In this document: in pieces, positions 19,972 to 28,190 of the stretch | How the letters are laid out: each line of letters begins with the position of its first letter | Numbering within the stretch: the stretch's first letter is position 1 | Source: UBA7359 sp038142205 | Lineage (GTDB): Bacteria; Pseudomonadota; Gammaproteobacteria; Eutrophobiales; Eutrophobiaceae | Assembly (NCBI GenBank): GCA_038142205.1 | Contig: JAYQJO010000001.1 | Coordinates: 1,116,001-1,180,000 of the forward strand | Direction: 5' to 3' | DNA: 64,000 bases | Translations under genes and position numbers: made by a program | Notes under the pieces: model-generated | What the model was told of the DNA's origin: nothing | Database searches by the model: none | The model's input: only the letters and a program-made list of their open reading frames with translations

Positions 19972-21300
19972 ATGTCTGTTAAAGAAAATTTACATAAAGT
20001 TATCATTGTTGGCGGTGGCGCTGGAGGACTGGAATTAGCAGCAAAATTAGGCAACAAACTGGGCAAAAAGAAGAAAGCGCAAATTATGCTAGTCGATTGT
20101 GCCCTGACCCATTTATGGAAACCCCTATTACATGAAGTTGCAGCAGGAACACTGAATTCCTATGAAGACGAATTAAGTTATCTAGCCCTCGCTCATAAAA
20201 ACCATTTTACTTTTCGACTTGGTCGAGTCGATACGCTAAATCGTGAAAAACAGGAAATTAGTACTGAACCCACGCTTGATCATGAAGGTAATGAATATAT
20301 TCCAAGACGAACCTTTCAATATGATACTCTGATTTTTGCCGTTGGCAGCCAAACAAATGACTTTGGTATAAAAGGTGTTAAAGAACATTGCATGTTCCTG
20401 GATGATCGCATCCAAGCCGATACCTTTCATCAATATTTCTTCAGAAATGCCTATACTGCTCATACTCAAACAACACCACTACGTGAGGGGCAGTTAAAAA
20501 TTGCTATAGCGGGAGCCGGAGCAACCGGTGTTGAACTTTCGGCAGAGTTACATGAAGCCGTTAATCAATTATTTGAATTTGGTCTTGATGGATTAAATGT
20601 TGATGAAGTTAAAATATCAATCATTGAAGCTGCAGAGAAAATACTACCTGCATTACCAAAAGACTTATCTGACAAAACAGTTAAAGCTTTGAAAAAAATC
20701 AATGTTGAATTACTGACCGAACATCGTATTTTAGAAACAACTAAGGAAGGGTTTATTACTGATAAAGGTGGTCTGATACCATCTGAAATAAAAGTCTGGG
20801 CGGCAGGTATTAAGGCGCCAGACTTTCTTAAAGATATTGCCGGACTTGAAACAAATAGAATTAACCAACTCGTTGTTAACATCACATTACAAACAACGCG
20901 CGATGAAAATATTTTTGCACTTGGTGATTGTGCGGCATGTCCTATGGAAGGCACCGATAATACAGTACCGCCACGTGCGCAAGCTGCTCATCAGCAGGCA
21001 GACATGCTGGTGAAAACAGTTAATAACAGATTGAATGATAAACCAATACCTGAATACACCTATGTTGACTACGGTTCGTTAATTAATTTAAGCCGTTATA
21101 CGACTGTTGGCAATATGATGGGGAATCTGCTGGGCAAAAAAGCAGGTAGCCTTTTAATAGAAGGCATTATCGCCCGCTTTGTCTATATGTCTTTATATAA
21201 AATGCATCAAGTTGCGATACAAGGTTTCATCCGTGTTGGCTTAACAACTATTGCGAATATATTAACGCAGAAAACAAAACCAAGAATGAAACTACACTAA
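19972..21300 (+). CDS. ndh: Type II NADH dehydrogenase (NDH-2)
   Basis: This 442-residue flavoprotein has two dinucleotide-binding sites: FAD site VIIVGGGAGGLELAAKLG near the N-terminus and NADH site IAGAGATGVELSAELHEAV near residue 175. The FAD-closing motif is NIFALGDCAACP. The C-terminal end (LYKMHQVAIQGFIRVGL) is the amphipathic membrane-binding helix seen in NDH-2. It would pass electrons from NADH to quinone without pumping protons. It stands alone, with about 145 bases on its right before a convergent gene. Related sulfide:quinone reductases are less likely because the catalytic cysteine pair is absent. Confidence 0.85.
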   Translation: MSVKENLHKVIIVGGGAGGLELAAKLGNKLGKKKKAQIMLVDCALTHLWKPLLHEVAAGTLNSYEDELSYLALAHKNHFTFRLGRVDTLNREKQEISTEPTLDHEGNEYIPRRTFQYDTLIFAVGSQTNDFGIKGVKEHCMFLDDRIQADTFHQYFFRNAYTAHTQTTPLREGQLKIAIAGAGATGVELSAELHEAVNQLFEFGLDGLNVDEVKISIIEAAEKILPALPKDLSDKTVKALKKINVELLTEHRILETTKEGFITDKGGLIPSEIKVWAAGIKAPDFLKDIAGLETNRINQLVVNITLQTTRDENIFALGDCAACPMEGTDNTVPPRAQAAHQQADMLVKTVNNRLNDKPIPEYTYVDYGSLINLSRYTTVGNMMGNLLGKKAGSLLIEGIIARFVYMSLYKMHQVAIQGFIRVGLTTIANILTQKTKPRMKLH

Positions 21301-21445
21301 TACCCGCTTCAGCTTGAAGTAGAAATTAATTACTTTCAGGATTATAAAATTCAATAGCATTTTTACTAAAAAGGTTCTCCTCGTTATTTTTTCCTAAGAC
21401 ATCAGACACTAAAACAAGTCACACTCGTCACCATTTACAATTGGT

Positions 21446-21835
21446 TTAATCATATTTCATATATTTAAAACGAGGATCGTCTGGCGTGCCTTCCAAGGCA
21501 CTGCCTTCTTCTGTACCAGGTTGCCATTGAATGACTTCTTCTATTTTTTTTGCTAATTCAAAGTCTTTATCTGTCACACCTTTCGCGGCGTGGTTGACCA
21601 GTTTAACAGTGACAAATGCATAGGAAACCGTCATGTCTGGATGATGCCATGCTGCTTCAGCAAGATGGCCCACTGTATTGACCAGCATTAGTGTTGCTTT
21701 CCAGCCACTAGTTTTGTATTTGCGACGTATCCAGCCCTTTTCATATGTCCAGTTAGGCAATTCATCTTTTAGACGCGCATCAATCTCCTCAGTTGTATAA
21801 ACCTCGTCTTTGCCTTCTTTTCGCCATTGAGCCAT
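21446..21835 (-). CDS. phhB: Pterin-4a-carbinolamine dehydratase-like protein
   Basis: The 129-residue protein carries the PCD/DCoH signature AAWHHPDMTVSYAFVTVKLVNHAAKGVTDKDFELA. It has an unusual N-terminus (MAQWRKEGKDEVYTTEEIDARLK) and a C-terminal tail beyond the standard fold. It is the last gene of a tight run with three genes of methanopterin/methanofuran-type cofactor synthesis. Dehydratase homologues accompany those genes in methylotrophs, so it probably acts in C1-carrier metabolism rather than in phenylalanine hydroxylation. That assignment is from context. Confidence 0.82.
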   Translation of the reverse strand: MAQWRKEGKDEVYTTEEIDARLKDELPNWTYEKGWIRRKYKTSGWKATLMLVNTVGHLAEAAWHHPDMTVSYAFVTVKLVNHAAKGVTDKDFELAKKIEEVIQWQPGTEEGSALEGTPDDPRFKYMKYD

Positions 21836-21844
21836 ACAAATCTC

Positions 21845-22570
21845 CTAAATGATTGCTTCTTTATATTGTTTTCCTTCAAACACATTATTAAGCGCATAAG
21901 GAATTGCTCTTCTAATCTTATTTACCTGTTTTTCATTTACTTCATTGACTCGATTACTTTGCAAGCATAATGCTCCACGAAAACCAAGGTAATCAGAGTT
22001 CAACTCAAGAAGTTCTAAAATATCCTCATGCGTTAAAGAACCAGCGAGCCCTGTAATCAAACCATTAGTTTTAGCCAGATTAATAAACTCATGTAATTCA
22101 TTTTTATTTAAAAGCGAGCACAAATTTTTACTTTGCTTCTCTTTTGTATCCAGCATGATACCACTTATACGTGTTTGCATAAGTAATGAAACAGACTCTA
22201 TGTTGTTATAATCTTCAGCAAAAAACACTATAACTAATTTAACACCTTTATTTGCTGCTTCATTAATCGTATTTATAAAACCGTCAGATACTTTTTCAGA
22301 AAACAGCCCTACTTTCACATAATCGACACCAGTTTCAGCCATATTAAGAATGGCATTTATAAGCTCAGGATCATTTGAATCAATATCGCCTACCGTAGCA
22401 CTGGTAAGTACTTCTCCGTTTACAAATCCAACAATATCCTTAACAACATTTATCTCTTGTGCACCTAACGCGCCTTCATTCGGATTTTTAATATCAATAA
22501 TATCAACACCAGCATTCAATACTATTTTAGCTTCGGTAACGCAAGTAATGCTGGCTAACATGCCGGTCAT
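21845..22570 (-). CDS. mfnB: (5-formylfuran-3-yl)methyl phosphate synthase
   Basis: The product is about 241 residues from the ATG at 22570. That start overlaps the stop of the upstream gene as ATGA and gives the usual N-terminus MTGMLASITCVTEAKIVL; a longer frame to 22633 exists but is unlikely. The TIM-barrel motifs are VDIIDIKNPNEGALGA (Schiff-base Lys), VSATVGDIDSN-like SATVGDIDS, YVKVGLF, and LGFRGALC near the end. MfnB makes the furan precursor of methanofuran in methanogens and of its analogue in methylotrophs. Its presence supports a tetrahydromethanopterin-linked formaldehyde oxidation pathway in this organism. Confidence 0.83.
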   Translation of the reverse strand: MTGMLASITCVTEAKIVLNAGVDIIDIKNPNEGALGAQEINVVKDIVGFVNGEVLTSATVGDIDSNDPELINAILNMAETGVDYVKVGLFSEKVSDGFINTINEAANKGVKLVIVFFAEDYNNIESVSLLMQTRISGIMLDTKEKQSKNLCSLLNKNELHEFINLAKTNGLITGLAGSLTHEDILELLELNSDYLGFRGALCLQSNRVNEVNEKQVNKIRRAIPYALNNVFEGKQYKEAII

Positions 22571-23142
22571 GCTGTTTCGCTCTCTTTCTTTTCTTGTCGG
22601 AAAGCTTCTATTTTTTCCATTAACCACTTCCATGCCAGGTTTTCATTGAGTCCCGCAGTCTTGTCGATCGCTATAGTTAAATATTTTAATTCTTGATTAA
22701 TTTTTTCTTCCGACAGCATATCTAGACGACTAACAAGAATAGCCGCTTCTAATACAGCTGATTGAGCACGGTTAAAACCTTTAAAAGCTGAATGTGTTTT
22801 TTCCAGAACAGGTTTTAAATAAAAACGTGGACGTAATTCATCATCTTCAAAAGACTCAAGTTCCAGCTCTAAGTGACTTAACGCTGCTTCCAAACGTTGG
22901 TCATTTACTTTTTCAGTTGGCACTAAAGGCCAGTCTTTTCGTCCGGTTAAACAGCCTGCAAAAATACGCACATCATCTATACGATTCACAACAGCAGACT
23001 TATTTCTTTGTATATTTTCCAGAGTCGCCGAGGGTTTAAATGGCGCAATCTGTACTAAACCATTTTCTTCACGAATACCCATAGGCGCGATATGTGTCGT
23101 GCCATCTTCATTTTGTGTTGTGACTATAATTTCCTGAATCAT
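22567..23142 (-). CDS. DUF447 family flavoprotein-like protein of C1-cofactor synthesis
   Basis: The 191-residue protein opens with IIVTTQNEDGTTHIAPMGIRE, a split-barrel flavin-binding-like motif, and includes VNRIDDVRIFAGCLTGRKDWPL, both typical of DUF447. It overlaps its neighbours on each side by four bases (ATGA), so it is co-translated with the DHPS-like gene and mfnB. DUF447 genes are conserved in methanogens and in methylotrophs that use tetrahydromethanopterin, where they are counted among the cofactor-synthesis genes. The reaction is not known to me. Confidence 0.82.
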   Translation of the reverse strand: MIQEIIVTTQNEDGTTHIAPMGIREENGLVQIAPFKPSATLENIQRNKSAVVNRIDDVRIFAGCLTGRKDWPLVPTEKVNDQRLEAALSHLELELESFEDDELRPRFYLKPVLEKTHSAFKGFNRAQSAVLEAAILVSRLDMLSEEKINQELKYLTIAIDKTAGLNENLAWKWLMEKIEAFRQEKKESETA

Positions 23143-24641
23143 TTCTTTTTTCGTTTTCTACTTGCCTTAAGTGTACTACCTTCTGACTTATATTCTGTCT
23201 TATTTTCTTCTGTTCCTTTTCTTAATTCTTTCATTGCATGTACCGCACGCGAATCTTGTTCTTTTTCATCTTCTGTTTTCTTATTTACGCACACGCCCCA
23301 ATCCAGTTCTTCATCCTGCATATAGGATTTACCTAATTGCCAGGCAATTTGTGCCCGTCCTAATTCGACCCCCATATAAAAAGCATGTGGCGCATCGTCC
23401 TGTAATAAATCAAGTTTTGGAAACAATTCAAACGGGTTGGCGCTTGATTCAATACCGTCACGGTTATAGACGTGAATCCCTTCTTCACTAACTTGCACTC
23501 GATAACTTGGGTCTTTCACATCCTGATAAAACTCATGTATCTCTTCGCTATTATAAGGAAATGGTTTTCTTGCATGCATCCCCAGCAATGCACTATCTAA
23601 CCCTTTCGGCAAACTACTGTCTTTCTTCGCAGCAAACATTATTCTGCGCGCCATATCTGCTTCTTTCACAGCCGTTCGACAATGCGGACTGACTTCTGTT
23701 GCTAATACTGCATTTAAATCCATTTCTGAAATCATACCAAACAACATGGCGTTAATACCTGTCGTATCCGCTTCTGTTAATTCAGTAAGGTTGCCGACAC
23801 CCATCATTATTTTAATATCCGGACAATTCTGTCGTAATTCGTGATAGCGAATCACTGACTCGGTAAAACCAAAATGGACGGGGTCGAGAATCGCATCTGC
23901 ATAGAACGGTCGGTCTTTTTCTGCAAACTTCTCTATGGTTCGATAAAGCGACTCCATGTCACCGTGCGTTTCCGGTATTAATATTGGTACAGAGTCCACT
24001 TCTTCCGCTATCCATAAGGTACTTTCTTTTAAACTGAGCAAATAATCCGCTCCAGCTTTGCCTCCACGGAGCAAATCTTCCTCTTCAAGAGAATCAACAC
24101 TGACTTTAAAATCCGCTTCATGCAAAGCTTGAATTGTTTCTTCTAAATGGGGAAAGGGTGTATCTGGCAAACAGCCAATATCAATCACATCGGCACCATC
24201 ACGACGGTATTTTTCAGCTCGTTGTAAGATATTTTCAATACTTACCATCGGTGCATCGACAATTTCTGCAAAAATTTCGACGTTTTGTTGGCTTAAATCA
24301 ACAGGCTTACAGTCTCTGCCAAAAAAAGCAGGTAAGTCTTTTAGATCAATCGTTCCTCTGACACACTCAATACCGAGTATTTCTGAAGCCAGTGTTAAAT
24401 CACCCCGACATAGTCCCGGAACAATAATTCGGTCAAAACCTTTTATCCCTTTTAATCGCCTTGAGATCATTTGTGCCGTCATTAACGCCGCAACACTGAC
24501 TCCAATATTACGAATTTCATAGCTAAATTCAGTTGGAGCCATTTCTTCGAGAATCGAATGCAACCGTTTCTGCGCAAGTTTTCCGGTTAGGAAAAGCAGG
24601 TGTTCTTGTCCAGTTGTATTGAATTGTTCTTTATCTTGCAT
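23139..24641 (-). CDS. Dihydropteroate synthase-like protein of tetrahydromethanopterin synthesis
   Basis: This is a 500-residue protein with an N-terminal DUF6513-type domain (LLFLTGKLAQKRLHSILEEM and FDRIIVPGLCRGDLTL). A pterin-binding TIM barrel follows at about residues 150-330 (VSIENILQRAEKYRRDGADVIDIG, FKVSVDSLEEEDLLRGGKAGADYLLSL). The C-terminal tail is rich in Lys and Glu and looks disordered. Such DHPS-related proteins are linked to H4MPT rather than folate synthesis in archaea and methylotrophs. It is the first gene of the four-gene operon. The 260 bases upstream separate it from the divergent pqqA and probably hold both promoters. Confidence 0.82.
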   Translation of the reverse strand: MQDKEQFNTTGQEHLLFLTGKLAQKRLHSILEEMAPTEFSYEIRNIGVSVAALMTAQMISRRLKGIKGFDRIIVPGLCRGDLTLASEILGIECVRGTIDLKDLPAFFGRDCKPVDLSQQNVEIFAEIVDAPMVSIENILQRAEKYRRDGADVIDIGCLPDTPFPHLEETIQALHEADFKVSVDSLEEEDLLRGGKAGADYLLSLKESTLWIAEEVDSVPILIPETHGDMESLYRTIEKFAEKDRPFYADAILDPVHFGFTESVIRYHELRQNCPDIKIMMGVGNLTELTEADTTGINAMLFGMISEMDLNAVLATEVSPHCRTAVKEADMARRIMFAAKKDSSLPKGLDSALLGMHARKPFPYNSEEIHEFYQDVKDPSYRVQVSEEGIHVYNRDGIESSANPFELFPKLDLLQDDAPHAFYMGVELGRAQIAWQLGKSYMQDEELDWGVCVNKKTEDEKEQDSRAVHAMKELRKGTEENKTEYKSEGSTLKASRKRKKK

Positions 24642-24901
24642 TGCCGCGCATTATAAGCACGAGTCAAAGTATTTAAGAGGATTATTTTTCTTCAATAACT
24701 GGTTCATATAAACCAATTTATTCGCGTTATTTCACCCACTAATGTTTAAAACAAGATTAATCAAAATCTATAATTTACTTTATAAATAAACTTAACTATT
24801 TGTTTTTAATAATTTTATCTATATTTAAATTATATTGTTATTCTACTGGCATGATTATCGCTCAGACAGTTTTAATATCAGATTAACAGAGGAGAGATAA
24901 T

Positions 24902-24976
24902 ATGAAATGGTCTACACCAGAGTACTCCGATATTCGTTTTGGCTTTGAAGTCACGATGTATATCAACAATAAATAA
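24902..24976 (+). CDS. pqqA: PQQ precursor peptide PqqA
   Basis: This 24-residue peptide, MKWSTPEYSDIRFGFEVTMY plus a four-residue tail, contains the conserved E-V-T-M-Y core. The Glu and Tyr of that core are cross-linked to build pyrroloquinoline quinone. A strong GGAGAG ribosome site precedes the ATG. The gene is separated from pqqB by 146 bases containing a stable hairpin, as is common where pqqA is made in excess. It is too short for most gene finders. Confidence 0.95.
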   Translation: MKWSTPEYSDIRFGFEVTMYINNK

Positions 24977-25053
24977 GCATAGAAAATACTTAAAATTAAT
25001 CATTATAGAGTAATCATTTTTACTCAAATTTAAAAGCGGATGATTAAGCAGAA

Positions 25054-25075
25054 AGTTCGCTCTATATAGCGAACT
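25054..25075 (+). terminator. Hairpin between pqqA and pqqB (attenuator or processing site)
   Basis: AGTTCGCT (25054-25061) pairs perfectly with AGCGAACT (25068-25075) around a 6-base loop, followed by a T-rich stretch (25081-25096). It would reduce read-through or protect the pqqA transcript, giving more PqqA than PqqBCDE. The role is inference from position. Confidence 0.6.
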
Positions 25076-25122
25076 CGCTTATTATTCCTTTTTTAACTTT
25101 AATAATAACAATAGAAATAACT

Positions 25123-26037
25123 ATGCATATTCATCTTTTAGGCACAGGTGCAGGTGGCGGCTTTCCCCAGTGGAACTGCAATTGCGATAACTGTAAGCGC
25201 CTGCGTTCAGGCGAAATCAAAAGTTCAGCTAGAACTCAATCCTCAATTACTGTCAGTAGCAATGGCGAAGACTGGGTCTTGTTCAATGCTTCACCTGATA
25301 TTCGCGCACAAATTGAAAGTTTCCCGCCACTCCAACCAGCAAGGAAAATTCGTGATACAGGGATCTGCTCAATTATTCTCTGTGATGGTCAAATTTATCA
25401 CACAACCGGTCTTATAATCATGCGTGAACATGATAAACCATGGGATGTGTATTGTACCGCAGCCGTGCATGAAGACATGACCACGGGCTACCCTATTTTT
25501 AATATTCTTGGTCATTTCCGTGGTGTTAACTGGCATGAGGTTGAGACTGATCAAAAGCCATTTACCATTCCTAAGGCTGATAATTTAATTTTCACAGCAG
25601 TACCACTAAAAAGTGAAGCACCGCCTTACTCACCTCATCGTCATAATACAGTGCCTGGTGATAATGTTGGCTATAAAATTGAAGATACTTCAACAGGTAA
25701 AAATTTATTTTATGCGCCGGGACTTGGCATTATAGAAAACCATGTCCTCGACTATATGCGCGATGCTGATGTCGTCCTGGTCGATGGTACAGTTTGGACG
25801 AACGATGAAATGTCACGGCATGGCATCAGTGACAAACTAGCAAGCGAAATGGGCCACTTGGATCAATCCAGTAAAGGTGGAATTAAAGATACGTTAAGTA
25901 GTCTTGATAAACCTCGCAAAATTTTGATCCATATCAATAACACTAATCCAATACTTGACGAAGATTCTCCTGAAAGACAAGAATTAAATGACGCAGGAAT
26001 TGAAGTGTCGTTCGATGGAATGGACATCGAAATTTAA
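25123..26037 (+). CDS. pqqB: PQQ biosynthesis protein PqqB
   Basis: The 304-residue metallo-beta-lactamase-fold protein starts MHIHLLGTGAGGGFPQWNCNC. It has the PqqB-specific cysteine-rich NCDNCKRLRSG and RTQSSITVS motifs, and ends with ILIHINNTNPILDEDSPERQ. PqqB is an iron-dependent hydroxylase-like enzyme acting on the modified PqqA product. It is the second gene of the pqqABCDE operon, with pqqC starting 16 bases later. Length and motifs match the family. Confidence 0.95.
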   Translation: MHIHLLGTGAGGGFPQWNCNCDNCKRLRSGEIKSSARTQSSITVSSNGEDWVLFNASPDIRAQIESFPPLQPARKIRDTGICSIILCDGQIYHTTGLIIMREHDKPWDVYCTAAVHEDMTTGYPIFNILGHFRGVNWHEVETDQKPFTIPKADNLIFTAVPLKSEAPPYSPHRHNTVPGDNVGYKIEDTSTGKNLFYAPGLGIIENHVLDYMRDADVVLVDGTVWTNDEMSRHGISDKLASEMGHLDQSSKGGIKDTLSSLDKPRKILIHINNTNPILDEDSPERQELNDAGIEVSFDGMDIEI

Positions 26038-26053
26038 AATTCAAGGTAAAATA

Positions 26054-26779
26054 ATGATAGAAGAAAGAACACCCTGGTCACGCGAAGAGTTTGAAGCAAA
26101 ATTACGCGCGAAGGAAAAGTATTATCATATCAACCATGACTTTCATTTATTAATGAATGAAGGTGGCTTGGATAAAAAAGCCGTTCAAGGTTGGGTTGCA
26201 AATCGTTTTTATTATCAAACAACGATTCCAATTAAGGATGCCGCTATCATGGCTAACTGTCCTAACCGTGATGACCGGCGCAAATGGGTTCAGCGCATTA
26301 TTGATCATGATGGCGTTGAAGGTGAAGAAGGTGGTATTGAAGCCTGGTTACAACTTGCAGAGTCTGTCGGTTTAACACGAGAAGAAACGTTATCCTATGA
26401 GCATGTATTACCTGGTGTCAGGTTCGCTATTGACGCATATTTAAATTTTGCGCGTCGTGCGACATGGGAAGAAGCAGCAAGCTCATCATTAACAGAATTA
26501 TTCGCGCCAAAGATTCATCAAAAACGTTTGGATAATTGGCCAGAAATTTATCCATGGATAGATGGAAAAGGTTATCGTTATTTTCGTAAACGTTTATCAG
26601 AAGCGCGTCGTGATGTTCAACATGGCTTAGACATTACTTTGGATTATTACAAAACACGTGCTGAGCAGGAACGCGCACTTGAAATATTACAATTCAAACT
26701 CGATATCCTTTGGACCATGCTTGATTGCATGTGGATGGCATATATCGAAAAGAAACCACCATTTTATAACTGTAAATAA
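26054..26779 (+). CDS. pqqC: Pyrroloquinoline-quinone synthase PqqC
   Basis: The 241-residue cofactorless oxidase catalyses the final ring closure and oxidation to PQQ. The start at 26054 (MIEERTPWSREEFE) follows an AAGGT ribosome site and fits the family N-terminus; the frame is open upstream to 25988 inside pqqB. Conserved elements are YHINHDFHLLMNEGGLDKKAVQGWVANRFYYQ, IPIKDAAIMANCPNRDDRRKW and RIIDHDGVEG. The product is entirely helical, of the TenA-like fold. Confidence 0.95.
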   Translation: MIEERTPWSREEFEAKLRAKEKYYHINHDFHLLMNEGGLDKKAVQGWVANRFYYQTTIPIKDAAIMANCPNRDDRRKWVQRIIDHDGVEGEEGGIEAWLQLAESVGLTREETLSYEHVLPGVRFAIDAYLNFARRATWEEAASSSLTELFAPKIHQKRLDNWPEIYPWIDGKGYRYFRKRLSEARRDVQHGLDITLDYYKTRAEQERALEILQFKLDILWTMLDCMWMAYIEKKPPFYNCK

Positions 26780-26781
26780 CA

Positions 26782-27057
26782 ATGGATATAGATAAAGAAA
26801 ATATTATTGAAGTCGCTCCTACTTTCCGCGTGCAATGGGAGGAAGTACAAGATTGTTATGTTGTACTCTATCCTGAAGGTATGGTTAAACTCAGCCAGAG
26901 TGCTGGAGAGATTATGAAGCGCATAGATGGTCAATTATCAATAGCATCTATTATTAAAGATCTGGAAAAAACTTTTTCAGAATCTAACCTTGAAAACGAT
27001 GTTTTAAAATTCCTGGAGGTAGCTTATGACACAGGCTGGATCAGAAACAAAAACTGA
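26782..27057 (+). CDS. pqqD: PqqA-binding chaperone PqqD
   Basis: The 91-residue protein binds the PqqA peptide and presents it to PqqE (RRE-type fold). Recognisable are FRVQWEEVQDCYVVLYPEGMVKLSQSAGEIM, then KRIDGQLSIASIIKDLE, and the helical end FLEVAYDTGWIR. It starts 2 bases after the pqqC stop and overlaps the beginning of pqqE by 32 bases, so the partners are made together. Confidence 0.93.
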   Translation: MDIDKENIIEVAPTFRVQWEEVQDCYVVLYPEGMVKLSQSAGEIMKRIDGQLSIASIIKDLEKTFSESNLENDVLKFLEVAYDTGWIRNKN

Positions 27058-28189
27058 GATTACTCCTCCTCTATGGTTGTTGGCGGAATTAACGTATCGC
27101 TGCCCATTGCAATGTCCTTATTGTTCTAACCCGTTAGAGATATCAAAATATCAAGATGAACTCTCTACGGAAGATTGGGTTCGAGTTATGCAGCAAGCTC
27201 GAAAAATGGGGGCAACACAACTTGGTTTTTCTGGTGGTGAACCTTTAGTGCGTCAGGATTTAGAAGAACTCATTCAAGAAGCACGTCATTTAGGTTATTA
27301 CACAAATCTGATTACTTCTGGTGTTGGCATGGATGAAAAACGAGTTAAAAGATTTAAAGACGCAGGACTCGATCATATTCAAATAAGTTTTCAGGCCAGT
27401 GATGAGGAGTTAAATAACTTTTTGGGTGGAACAAAAAGTTTTGCGCATAAAAAAGAAATGGCCCGTATTGTTAAAGAATACGAATATCCAATGGTATTAA
27501 ACATTGTGATTCATCGTAAAAACATTGACTCAATTCGTGACATTCTAGACATGACTGTTGAATTAAATGCTGATTATGTCGAACTTGCCAGTACTCAGTA
27601 TTATGGCTGGTCCCGAATTAATGTTGATCAGTTGTTACCTACACGTACGCAGTTAGCAAATGCAGAAAAAGTAGCAAAAGAATATCAGGAAAAAATGAAA
27701 GGTAAGTCAAAAATCATTTACGTAATTCCTGATTACTTTGAAAACCGTCCTAAACCATGTATGAATGGCTGGGGAGCAATATTTTTAACCATTGCACCGG
27801 ATGGTACTGCACTCCCCTGTCATGAAGCAGGACAATTACCAATAGAATTTCCTAATGTTAAGGAATATAGCGTATCCGATATATGGAACACGTCACCTGG
27901 TTTTAATCATTTTCGTGGTTTTGAATGGATGAAAGAACCTTGTCGTTCATGCGATGAAAAAGAAAAGGATTTTGGTGGTTGTCGTTGTCAGGCATTTATG
28001 ATGACAGGCGACCCAAACAATACTGATCCTGTTTGTGATAAATCACCTCATCATCAAGAATTACTGGATGATGTAGAAAGGATTGGTAAATTAGGCGAGC
28101 AAGAATTAGCTCATAAAGTTGAAGAGAAACCGCTTATTTTTAGAAACATGAAAAATTCTAAAAATATAGTAGAAAAATCAGAAATATAA
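27026..28189 (+). CDS. pqqE: PqqA radical SAM cyclase PqqE
   Basis: The 387-residue radical SAM enzyme joins the Glu and Tyr side chains of PqqA. The SAM-cluster cysteines lie at residues 26, 30 and 33 (CPLQCPYC), followed by LGFSGGEPLVRQDL. The C-terminal SPASM region has the auxiliary-cluster cysteines (RPKPCMNGWG, LPCHEAGQLP, EPCRSCDEKEKDFGGCRCQAF, DPVCDKSPHH). A strong GGAGG site inside pqqD sets the start. The tail after the last cysteine (about 30 residues) is less conserved. It ends next to a convergent kinase gene. Confidence 0.95.
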   Translation: MTQAGSETKTEITPPLWLLAELTYRCPLQCPYCSNPLEISKYQDELSTEDWVRVMQQARKMGATQLGFSGGEPLVRQDLEELIQEARHLGYYTNLITSGVGMDEKRVKRFKDAGLDHIQISFQASDEELNNFLGGTKSFAHKKEMARIVKEYEYPMVLNIVIHRKNIDSIRDILDMTVELNADYVELASTQYYGWSRINVDQLLPTRTQLANAEKVAKEYQEKMKGKSKIIYVIPDYFENRPKPCMNGWGAIFLTIAPDGTALPCHEAGQLPIEFPNVKEYSVSDIWNTSPGFNHFRGFEWMKEPCRSCDEKEKDFGGCRCQAFMMTGDPNNTDPVCDKSPHHQELLDDVERIGKLGEQELAHKVEEKPLIFRNMKNSKNIVEKSEI

Positions 28190-28190
28190 A

